The notes under the pieces were generated by a model, which saw only the letters and a list, made by a program, of their open reading frames with translations, ran no database searches and was not told the DNA's origin. From an uncultured Selenomonadaceae bacterium (GTDB taxonomy: Bacteria > Bacillota > Negativicutes > Selenomonadales > Selenomonadaceae), in the NCBI GenBank assembly GCA_958415865.1, contig CATYZV010000148.1:1-5245 (forward strand): a DNA stretch of 5,245 nucleotides, in the 5' to 3' direction. Made by a program: the position numbers and the translations under genes. Shown here in pieces: positions 1-5,245 of the stretch; within the stretch, counting starts at the first letter, position 1; every line of letters starts with the position of its first letter.

Positions 1-17
1 CCTCAGACATATAATCT

Positions 18-46
18 TTGCAAAACAGCCTCTATTGTTATAAAAT
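18..46 (+). promoter_or_regulatory. Possible sigma-70/SigA-type promoter for the ATPase gene
   Basis: TTGCAA at 18-23 (4 of 6 matches to TTGACA) and TAAAAT at 41-46 (5 of 6 matches to TATAAT) are separated by 17 bases, the usual spacing. Transcription would start near position 52-54, almost on the ribosome binding site, giving a very short leader. That is unusual and lowers confidence. The AT-rich run at 38-46 offers other registers (TATAAA at 39-44) with poorer spacing. The true promoter may lie left of the window. Confidence 0.3.
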
Positions 47-53
47 CAGAGTC

Positions 54-65
54 AAAGGATGTGAT
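54..65 (+). promoter_or_regulatory. Extended ribosome binding site that favours the GTG start at 70
   Basis: Positions 54-65 read AAAGGATGTGAT, which differs from the full anti-Shine-Dalgarno complement AAAGGAGGTGAT at one base. With this pairing, the GTG at 61 lies inside the binding site and the ATG at 64 is only about 2 bases past its core. The GTG at 70 is 8 bases past the core, which is the normal distance. The site therefore argues for translation from 70. Confidence 0.5.
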
Positions 66-69
66 GAAC

Positions 70-1239
70 GTGGACTTTAATCCGTATAGACCCGGAGCCG
101 GGGCAGTGCCTGAGTATTTGGCAGGCAGGGCAGATATAATCAAGCAGGCAGTGAAATCACTGCAGATGGTCAAAGTCAGTTATCCGGCAAGGCCTATTAT
201 CTATTACGGCCTGCGGGGCGTGGGCAAGACTGTACTGCTGGATACAGTAGAGAATCACGCTTTAGATTTAGATATCCCCTGCAAATACATTGAAATCAAG
301 GAAAACGAAAAATATAAATTCTTAAAACAGCTGGCTTTATGTACTTATCAGCTGAGCCTAAAACTCAGTTCTTTAAATAAAATATCAAGCTATGCCAAGC
401 GTACACTGGGAATAATAAAAGCATTCTCCGTAAAGTACGGAGATATCGGCTTCAGCATTGATATCGAACCTGAAATAGGCTCGGCAGATACCGGCGATCT
501 GGACAACGATATCACTGAACTGCTCTTATCTGTAGGGTATTTAGCTAAAAAAGAAAATAAAGGCGCTGTACTGCTAATCGACGAAATACAGTATATCAAG
601 ACTGACGAATTTGAATCTTTCATGACGGCTGTGCACCGTCTCAATCAAAAAAGCTATCCGATAGCTATATTCGGAGCAGGGCTGCCGAAAATAGTAAAAA
701 TTGCAGGCGATGTAAAATCTTATGCTGAAAGGCTGTTCAATTTTCAGGAGATAGGATCTTTGGATGCTGAAGCCGCCGTCTTGGCTCTGACAGAACCCTT
801 AAAGAGATTTAATGTTTCGTATGAAAAAGATGCTTTATGTAAAATCTTAGAAGTTACACAGGGCTATCCGTATTTTCTGCAAGAGTACGGCAGCTGTATA
901 TGGGATATGAAAGAAGATGAAAGCGATATTTCCTTAAAAGATGTAGACAATGCCTACGATGACTTTATAAAACAGCTGGATCACGCCTTTTTCAAAACAA
1001 GGCACGACCGAGCTACGCCGCAGGAAATAAAGTTTATGCTGGCTATGGCACATTGCAAGGCACTGCCCTGTTCATTTAAAGATGTGGCGGCAAGGCTTCA
1101 CCGCACGACGAAATCAATATCGCCCCTGCGCAATAACTTGATCCATAAAGGATTTGTCTACGCCGTCAGACGAGGCGAAATCGACTTCACCGTTCCTCAG
1201 TTCGACCAATATCTCAAACGCCATTACCCCGATGACTAA
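70..1239 (+). CDS. Orphan AAA+ ATPase with C-terminal winged-helix domain
   Basis: This is a cytoplasmic P-loop ATPase of unknown role. Numbering is from GTG 70 (389 residues). The N-terminus has an NPYRPGAG...YLAGR motif (residues 4-20). The Walker A motif GLRGVGKT is at 47-54 and the Walker B LLIDE at 168-172. A GSADTGDL segment (about 137-144) precedes Walker B. SYAERLF at 217-223 may supply a sensor or arginine finger, and GYPYFLQEYG is at 265-274. Residues about 312-389 look like a winged helix (DVAARLHRTTKSISPLRNNL, then a basic wing). The AAA-plus-winged-helix layout recalls Orc1/Cdc6-type and archaeal-type ATPases. From memory, close relatives in Actinobacteria and Firmicutes are annotated only as ATP-binding protein. 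DNA binding is inferred from the winged helix. In-frame starts at GTG 61 and ATG 64 would add three or two residues; 70 fits the ribosome binding site best. The gene stands alone, converges on the yitT-like gene, ends in a strong terminator, and is more AT-rich than its neighbours. Confidence 0.85.
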   Translation: MDFNPYRPGAGAVPEYLAGRADIIKQAVKSLQMVKVSYPARPIIYYGLRGVGKTVLLDTVENHALDLDIPCKYIEIKENEKYKFLKQLALCTYQLSLKLSSLNKISSYAKRTLGIIKAFSVKYGDIGFSIDIEPEIGSADTGDLDNDITELLLSVGYLAKKENKGAVLLIDEIQYIKTDEFESFMTAVHRLNQKSYPIAIFGAGLPKIVKIAGDVKSYAERLFNFQEIGSLDAEAAVLALTEPLKRFNVSYEKDALCKILEVTQGYPYFLQEYGSCIWDMKEDESDISLKDVDNAYDDFIKQLDHAFFKTRHDRATPQEIKFMLAMAHCKALPCSFKDVAARLHRTTKSISPLRNNLIHKGFVYAVRRGEIDFTVPQFDQYLKRHYPDD

Positions 1240-1242
1240 AAC

Positions 1243-1268
1243 AAAAGCCGCCTTAAAGGCGGCTTTTT
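1243..1268. terminator. Intrinsic terminator between convergent genes, probably bidirectional
   Basis: An 11-bp perfect stem joins AAAAGCCGCCT (1243-1253) to AGGCGGCTTTT (1257-1267) around a 3-base loop. A T run follows on the plus strand (1264-1268). It begins three bases after the TAA stop of the ATPase gene. Read on the minus strand, the same stem is followed by TTTTGTTTT, so it can also stop transcripts of the yitT-like gene, whose stop codon lies about 85 bases away. Confidence 0.9.
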
Positions 1269-1280
1269 CTATTATCAAAT

Positions 1281-1328
1281 ATCAACTTTGCTGCTAATAT
1301 AGTTCATAATATGAGCATGAAAGTTGAT
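1281..1328 (-). other. Imperfect long hairpin in the 3' region of the yitT-like gene
   Basis: ATCAACTTT (1281-1289) is exactly complementary to AAAGTTGAT (1320-1328). Inside, TGCT (1292-1295) can pair with AGCA (1314-1317), and ATAT (1297-1300) with ATAT (1309-1312), leaving an 8-base loop. The intervening mismatches are short. The element is AT-rich and lacks a T run, so it is not a classic terminator. It could be a 3'-untranslated stem that protects the message, or chance pairing in AT-rich DNA. Confidence 0.35.
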
Positions 1329-1351
1329 GATGTGTTAATAACAGTATGATA

Positions 1352-2260
1352 TTATAATCTCTTTTGGAAGTTGCCGACAACGGAAATGCTTTCATCTTCG
1401 ATTATAAAGACGTTTTCATCGGCTTCGCAGAGGACTTTGCGCAGGACGATGGCTTCGTCTTTGGATACGACGGTCAAAAGGACGTTCGTGGCTTCGCCGC
1501 TGTAGGCTCCTACGCCTTTGATCTTGGTAACGCCGCGGTGGACTGTTTCAAAGATGAGGTCTTCGATCTGGTCTTTTTTGGTGATTATCAGCATGGTCAT
1601 GGTGATGTTCTGGAGGTGTACGCGGTCGATGACGACGGCTGTAACGACGGCGAAGAAGATGGAGTAGACGGAAGCTGATATATCGTAGATGTAGGCGCAG
1701 GTGGCGAATACGAATACGTTGATGATGTTGAACACCTTGCCGACGCTCATGTTTTTGTACTTCTGCATGAGCAGCAGGCCGAGGATTTCTTCACCGCCGC
1801 CGCTGCCTTTGGAGAGAAGCGTTACACCTGCACCGATGCCGCAGAGCACGCCGCCGGCTATGGCTGCGGTGATGTTTTCGGGCAGGTAGCTGTGATCGGG
1901 AATGGGCACGGCGGACAGCAGCAAGCTGTAGCAGATTACGCAGACGATCGTCTTGACGATGAAATCGCCGCCAAAGCGTTTCATGGAGATGAATAATAAT
2001 GGCAGATTTAATAGGAAGTAAATTATACCGGTGTAATTGCCGCCGCTGAGATCCATGCCCAGCACTTCGTCGAGGAAGTGGATCATTATCTGCGATATGC
2101 CGAGGAAGCCGCCGTTGTAGAGGTGGCACGGCAGGATGAACATATTAAAGCCGACGGAATATATCAGCGAGCCGCCGACGATATAGCCCATCGCCTTAAA
2201 ATCGAGCAGCGGCCGGATGAAGGTTTCCAGCGTTATAGGGGATTTTGCAGAATTAGCCAT
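1352..2260 (-). CDS. YitT family membrane protein (DUF161 plus DUF2179)
   Basis: This 302-residue integral membrane protein has the standard YitT architecture. An N-terminal membrane part with about five or six hydrophobic segments (roughly 24-45, 77-93, 101-120, 130-149, 175-191, 196-212) is followed by a soluble C-terminal DUF2179 domain (about 220-298, with GVGAYSGE at 249-256). The membrane part shows the family's internal duplication. A GFNMFILP...NGGFLGIS stretch (37-56) is echoed by GAGVTLLSKGSGGGEEILG (143-161). In the second copy, GGGEE stands where many members have GGTD. The family's function is not established, and transport is only a guess from topology. The ATG start is supported by AAAGGAG at 2270-2276, nine bases upstream. 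The gene stands alone on the minus strand, converging with the ATPase gene and following the transporter operon's terminator. No convincing promoter is visible, because a tandem heptamer array fills the upstream region. Confidence 0.93.
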   Translation of the reverse strand: MANSAKSPITLETFIRPLLDFKAMGYIVGGSLIYSVGFNMFILPCHLYNGGFLGISQIMIHFLDEVLGMDLSGGNYTGIIYFLLNLPLLFISMKRFGGDFIVKTIVCVICYSLLLSAVPIPDHSYLPENITAAIAGGVLCGIGAGVTLLSKGSGGGEEILGLLLMQKYKNMSVGKVFNIINVFVFATCAYIYDISASVYSIFFAVVTAVVIDRVHLQNITMTMLIITKKDQIEDLIFETVHRGVTKIKGVGAYSGEATNVLLTVVSKDEAIVLRKVLCEADENVFIIEDESISVVGNFQKRL

Positions 2261-2284
2261 AATTAGATGCTCCTTTATTTTAGG

Positions 2285-2361
2285 GATTAGTGATCAGTGA
2301 GCAGGGATCAGGGGTCAGGGATTAGTGATTAGTGATCAGTGATCAGTTTTTAGTGATCAGT
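2285..2361. repeat. Degenerate tandem heptamer array, consensus GATYAGT, 11 units
   Basis: Eleven consecutive 7-base units run without gaps: GATTAGT, GATCAGT, GAGCAGG, GATCAGG, GGTCAGG, GATTAGT, GATTAGT, GATCAGT, GATCAGT, TTTTAGT, GATCAGT. Five units contain GATC, and four of the unit junctions form the palindrome TGATCA. Units 3 to 5 form a subgroup ending in G rather than T. The array begins nine bases upstream of the yitT-like gene's Shine-Dalgarno sequence, so it sits in that gene's leader or promoter region. It resembles in kind the short tandem heptamer repeats known from cyanobacteria and some Firmicutes. No function is implied by the sequence itself. Confidence 0.9.
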
Positions 2362-2363
2362 TC

Positions 2364-2384
2364 ACTAACCACTAACCACTAAAC
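2364..2384. repeat. Three inverted heptamers (ACTAACC) completing the array
   Basis: ACTAACC, ACTAACC and ACTAAAC follow the direct array after a 2-base spacer. Read on the minus strand they are GTTTAGT, GGTTAGT and GGTTAGT, close to the GATTAGT units but in opposite orientation. The switch creates inverted repeats. TTAGTGA (2350-2356) pairs with TCACTAA (2362-2368) around a 5-base loop. Alternatively, 2322-2335 pairs with 2362-2375 at 13 of 14 positions. The array as a whole can therefore fold or extrude a cruciform. Confidence 0.8.
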
Positions 2385-2392
2385 AAGACGAC

Positions 2393-2422
2393 AAAAACCC
2401 AGAGCTTGCGCCCTAGGCTTTT
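2393..2422 (-). terminator. Intrinsic terminator of the ABC transporter operon
   Basis: On the minus strand, a 13-pair stem (2422-2410 with 2405-2393) closes on a GCAA tetraloop of the GNRA type and ends in a TTTTT run (2397-2393). Three of the pairs are G-U in the minus-strand RNA. They become A-C mismatches in the plus-strand RNA, so the signal works best for minus-strand transcription. It lies about 40 bases past the stop codon of the permease-binding protein gene. Confidence 0.85.
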
Positions 2423-2460
2423 GTATGAATATATGTGAATTTAGTTGAGCTATGTCGCTA

Positions 2461-4047
2461 TTATTTGTCCAAGAGGCCTTTCTTGACGAGGAAAGCGTGT
2501 GCTACTTCGTGCGGGTCCTGACCTTCTACATCGACGGCGTAGTTCATGTCGCGCATTTCGCTGTCGGTAATCTGTCCGTCGAGCTTGGCGAATACGTCTT
2601 TGAGTTCCGGATATTTTTCAAATACATCGCTGCGCGTGAAGGATACGGCGTAGAACGGCGGGAAGAACTGGAGGTCGTCGGGCAGTTCCTGCAAATTCAA
2701 TTTCTTGAGCAGGGCATCGGTGGAGAAGGCATCGACTACGTCGACTTCGCCGTTGGCGACAGCCTGGTAGCGGATGGAGGCATCCATGGCGCGTGCTTCT
2801 TTGAAGTGAGTACCGTATTTTGCTTCAAGTCCGGGCAGGCAGTCTTCGCGCTGCAAGAATTCAGCCGTGCAGCCGAGGGTTACCTGGTCGGAGATGGCGA
2901 GCAGGTCGCTCATCTTGGTGAGGTTATGTTCTTTAGCAAATTCGGGGCGTACGCTCAGCACGTAAGTGTTGTTGAAGCCGAACGGCTTGGAGGTAACGAC
3001 ATCGTATTTGTCGAGCAGTGTGTCGTGAACTTCGTTGTAGACTTTATCGGGGTTGGAATCCATCGGCAGCTTGGCGAAGTTCATGAGTGCCGTGCCGGTG
3101 TATTCGCAGAATGTGTCGATATCGCCGTTGGTGAGGGCGCTGAAGCAGAAGTCAGCACCGTTTAAGTTGAAGCGGCGTTCTACTTTGATATCGGTGTAAT
3201 TTTCGACGAGGTCTTCATACATATAGCCGAGGATGAATACTTCGGTGAAGTTTGAAGTGCCGATTACGATTTTCTTCTGGGTGGCTTCCTGGTAGGCTGC
3301 GTAGCCTTTTACGCCGAGCGGCGCGATTACGAGCAGGGCGCAGAGGCCTACCACAGCGACTTTTTTGAACAGATGCTTGTTATTGTGGTCGTTGCTGATT
3401 TCGGCGGCGGGCTTCAAGCCTTCCGGCACGAGCAGGTTTTCAGCCTGTCCGAGCATATAGTCGATCAAGAGAGCGAGGATAGATGCCGGGATTGCGCCGA
3501 GCAGTACCATGTCGATATTCAGCCCGATTAGGCCCATGTTGATGAACCAGCCGAGACCGCCGGCACCGGCGAAGGCGGCGATGGTCATCGTGCCGACTGC
3601 AGCGACGGCACTGATGCGGATGCCGGCCATTATGAACGGCATAGCCAGCGGCATTTCAACTTTGAACAGTTTCTGCCACGAGGAAAGGCCGATGCCGTCG
3701 GCTGCTTCCATCGTGTGCGGGTCGATGCTCATGATGCCGGTGTAAGTGTTCTTGATGATAGGCAAGAGGGCGTAGACGATGACCATGATTATGGCCGGTT
3801 TTTCACCGATGCCGACGAACGGCACGGAGAAGGCCAGGAGTGCTACGCACGGTATGCTCTGCATGAGGTTGGCGATGCCGATGACGATATTGGAAGCCGT
3901 CTTGTTCTTCGTGATGGCGATGCCGAGCGGCACGCCGATGAGCACGGACAGGGCGACGGCCATCGTCGTCATGTTCATATGTTCCATAAAGCGCATCCAC
4001 ACATCGGGATACTTATCTAAAAATAAAGCTAAAAGCGAGCTGTTCAT
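2461..4047 (-). CDS. ABC transporter permease fused to substrate-binding domain (OpuC/EgtU type)
   Basis: This 528-residue fusion joins the membrane channel and substrate-binding domain of an osmoprotectant-type importer. Residues 1-212 are a BPD_transp_1 permease with several membrane segments. Its EAA loop (EAADGIGLSSWQKLF, 114-128, then MPLA) docks on the ATPase. Residues about 228-246 form another hydrophobic segment that anchors the following domain outside the membrane. Residues 258-528 are an OpuAC-like binding domain (IVIGTSNFTE 260-269, EYTGTA 315-320, FGFNNTYVLSV 356-366, QREDCLPG 399-406, VVDAFSTD 437-444, FFPPFYA 461-467, VDVEGQ 505-510). In B. subtilis OpuB and OpuC these parts are separate proteins. 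The fused form occurs in many Firmicutes and includes the EgtU ergothioneine transporter. The substrate could be betaine, carnitine, choline or ergothioneine. ATG 4047 overlaps the ATPase stop as ATGA, with AAGGAGG at 4057-4063 giving a 9-base spacer. The full-length domains suggest an intact gene. Confidence 0.92.
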   Translation of the reverse strand: MNSSLLALFLDKYPDVWMRFMEHMNMTTMAVALSVLIGVPLGIAITKNKTASNIVIGIANLMQSIPCVALLAFSVPFVGIGEKPAIIMVIVYALLPIIKNTYTGIMSIDPHTMEAADGIGLSSWQKLFKVEMPLAMPFIMAGIRISAVAAVGTMTIAAFAGAGGLGWFINMGLIGLNIDMVLLGAIPASILALLIDYMLGQAENLLVPEGLKPAAEISNDHNNKHLFKKVAVVGLCALLVIAPLGVKGYAAYQEATQKKIVIGTSNFTEVFILGYMYEDLVENYTDIKVERRFNLNGADFCFSALTNGDIDTFCEYTGTALMNFAKLPMDSNPDKVYNEVHDTLLDKYDVVTSKPFGFNNTYVLSVRPEFAKEHNLTKMSDLLAISDQVTLGCTAEFLQREDCLPGLEAKYGTHFKEARAMDASIRYQAVANGEVDVVDAFSTDALLKKLNLQELPDDLQFFPPFYAVSFTRSDVFEKYPELKDVFAKLDGQITDSEMRDMNYAVDVEGQDPHEVAHAFLVKKGLLDK

Positions 4048-5186
4048 GCCAGAATGCCTCCTTCATCGGATTTGGCAGAGTCCTGATACTGGCGGCTCAA
4101 GACGAGCAGCAGGCGGCTCTTCGTCAAAAAGCCGGTCAGCTCGTGCGCATCGTTGAGCACGGGGACGATGCCGAAGTGATTGTAATCGACAGTGTTGGTG
4201 ATTTCCTTGAGCGAGGTGTTTTCATTTACGGCGTGATAATCGTCGGAGATGAAATCGCTCAAAGGGCCGCTGTACGATTTGAAGTTCTGCAGATCAGCCA
4301 GCCATACGATGCCGCGGAATTTGTTGTTTTCCGTTACGAGCACGCTGTCGACGCGGGCGTGGTTCATCGTCTGCAGTGCCTGGATTATCGTTCTGTCGGA
4401 CGAAATCTTGCACGGGTCTTTGAGCATGATGTCGCGCGCCTTGATGAATTCCGGATTGGACCAGAGGCGGTTCTTGCCGACGAATTTCTTTACATAGTCG
4501 TTGACGGGATTTTTCAAGATATTTTCCGGCGTATCGCACTGCACGATCCAGCCGTTCTGGATTACGCAGATTCTGTCGGCGAGCTTTATAGCTTCGTCCA
4601 TGTCGTGCGTTACGAATACGATCGTCTTTTTAAACTGCTTCTGCAGCTTTACGATAGAGTCCTGAAGGTCGCTGCGCGTAACAGGGTCGAGCGCGCTGAA
4701 CGGTTCATCCATCAGGATGATGCCGGGGTTGGTGGCAAAGGCACGCGCTACGCCGACGCGCTGTTTCTGGCCGCCGGAGAGCTGGCACGGATAGAGGTAT
4801 TTATAATCGTTGGGATCGAGCTCTACCATAGTCAGAAGTTCGTCAATGCGCTGTTCGCATTTGTCAGCAGGATAATTATTTATCTTGAGCACGGTCAGGA
4901 TATTGTCGTGCACCGTCATATGCGGGAACAATCCTGCATCTTGAACGACGTAGCCGATGCGGCGGCGCAAATCGATGCTGTTCGTCTTCTTAATCGAAAC
5001 GCCGTCGATCTTGAGCTGTCCTCTATCTATGGAATGGAGCTTGTTGATCGTTTTTAATAATGTGGTTTTGCCGCAGCCCGATGAGCCGATCAGCACCATG
5101 AACTCACCGTCATTGATAGTGAGATTGATATTGTGCAGGACGAGCTTGTCTTTATACGACTTGTCCACTTCTTCAAATGTAATCAA
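4044..5186 (-). CDS. ABC transporter ATPase with tandem CBS domains (OpuCA/EgtV/ProV type)
   Basis: This 380-residue ATPase powers the importer encoded by the next gene. All nucleotide-binding motifs are present: A-loop Tyr11, Walker A GSSGCGKT (34-41), Q-loop Gln82, signature LSGGQ (136-140), Walker B IILMDE (156-161), D-loop SALD (164-167) and H-loop His194. Two CBS domains follow (about 250-305 and 310-365). In the OpuA/OpuC family such domains sense ionic strength or bind cyclic di-AMP. Whether these ones do is inference. Translation starts at a TTG. GAGGAGG (5194-5200) lies seven bases upstream, an in-frame TGA stop lies just beyond it (5199-5201), and the first internal Met (residue 30) would remove the A-loop. 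The stop overlaps the downstream ATG by four bases, so the two genes are almost certainly co-transcribed and translationally coupled. Confidence 0.94.
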   Translation of the reverse strand: MITFEEVDKSYKDKLVLHNINLTINDGEFMVLIGSSGCGKTTLLKTINKLHSIDRGQLKIDGVSIKKTNSIDLRRRIGYVVQDAGLFPHMTVHDNILTVLKINNYPADKCEQRIDELLTMVELDPNDYKYLYPCQLSGGQKQRVGVARAFATNPGIILMDEPFSALDPVTRSDLQDSIVKLQKQFKKTIVFVTHDMDEAIKLADRICVIQNGWIVQCDTPENILKNPVNDYVKKFVGKNRLWSNPEFIKARDIMLKDPCKISSDRTIIQALQTMNHARVDSVLVTENNKFRGIVWLADLQNFKSYSGPLSDFISDDYHAVNENTSLKEITNTVDYNHFGIVPVLNDAHELTGFLTKSRLLLVLSRQYQDSAKSDEGGILA

Positions 5187-5193
5187 GAGTAAT

Positions 5194-5200
5194 CCTCCTC
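5194..5200 (-). promoter_or_regulatory. Strong ribosome binding site deciding the TTG start
   Basis: The minus strand reads GAGGAGG here, seven bases before TTG at 5186-5184. An in-frame TGA at 5201-5199 overlaps it, so no upstream start is possible. The good site compensates for the weak TTG codon. Confidence 0.85.
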
Positions 5201-5206
5201 AGTAAG

Positions 5207-5230
5207 AAACCGCGTTTTTTCGCGGCTTTT
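5207..5230 (-). terminator. GC-rich hairpin upstream of the transporter operon: terminator or leader stem
   Basis: CCGCG (5210-5214) pairs with CGCGG (5221-5225) around a T6 loop (A6 on the minus strand). AAA/TTT pairs extend the stem past a single bulged base. The minus-strand transcript continues with TTTCTT, a weak uridine tail, and the plus-strand one with CTTTT. It most likely ends a gene lying right of the window. It could also be a stem at the 5' end of the operon's message, because it is only about ten bases from the ribosome binding site and leaves no room for a promoter in between. Confidence 0.5.
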
Positions 5231-5245
5231 GTAATACATATGAAC

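Noticed and set aside
390..644. Short minus-strand frame inside the AAA ATPase gene
   Set aside because: It overlaps the Walker B-containing region of a clear gene and has no supporting features of its own.
2277..2282. TAAAAT on the minus strand as a -10 box for the yitT-like gene
   Set aside because: It abuts the Shine-Dalgarno sequence, so transcription would start at or inside the ribosome binding site. No -35 lies at the right distance.
2285..2384. Tandem repeat considered as a CRISPR array
   Set aside because: The units are only 7 bases and contiguous, with no unique spacers and no cas genes nearby.
2452..3165. Open frame of 237 codons on the plus strand opposite the binding domain
   Set aside because: It is antisense to the conserved OpuAC-like domain, shows no recognisable domain or good ribosome binding site, and is a shadow frame.
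2461..4047. Possible frameshift joining two separate genes (permease and binding protein)
   Set aside because: The frame is continuous through a hydrophobic anchor segment (about residues 228-246), and the same natural fusion is known in the EgtU/OpuC family.
4143..5057. Long open frame on the plus strand opposite the ABC ATPase gene
   Set aside because: It lies entirely antisense to a gene with all ABC motifs, has no family resemblance, and reflects the codon bias of the real gene.

Overview
The window looks like an ordinary chromosomal stretch from a low-to-medium GC Firmicute. The evidence is extended AGGAGG-type ribosome binding sites, short intrinsic terminators, a YitT-family membrane protein and an OpuC/EgtU-type ABC transporter whose permease is fused to its binding protein. 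The coding sequence is fairly GC-rich for the phylum, and an intergenic heptamer array is present. A member of the Negativicutes is possible, but this is a guess and no phylogenetic marker is present.

Layout. From the left, a plus-strand gene (about 70-1239) encodes a single AAA+ type ATPase with a C-terminal winged helix. It ends at a strong, probably bidirectional terminator (1243-1268). The next three genes are on the minus strand. A yitT-like gene (1352-2260) converges on the ATPase gene. Upstream of it is a 200-bp intergenic region holding 11 degenerate tandem heptamers (consensus GATYAGT), followed by three copies of a related heptamer in inverted orientation. This region also holds the terminator of the next operon (2393-2422). 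That operon has two genes, read right to left. The first is an ABC ATPase with tandem CBS domains (4044-5186, TTG start). The second is a permease-binding protein fusion (2461-4047), which starts in an ATGA overlap with the ATPase stop. A GC-rich hairpin (5207-5230) lies just upstream of the operon.

How the genes work together. The two operon genes make a complete importer: ATP-driving subunit, membrane channel and substrate-binding domain. The family takes up quaternary ammonium compounds (betaine, carnitine, choline) or, in the EgtUV branch, ergothioneine. The sequence alone does not settle which. YitT is a membrane protein of unknown function. The ATPase gene is visibly more AT-rich than the rest and has no recognisable partner here.

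No RNA genes, insertion sequences, CRISPR arrays or phage genes were seen. No clearly new multi-gene system is present. The items most worth a second look are the heptamer array in front of yitT, the unresolved substrate of the transporter, and the orphan ATPase.
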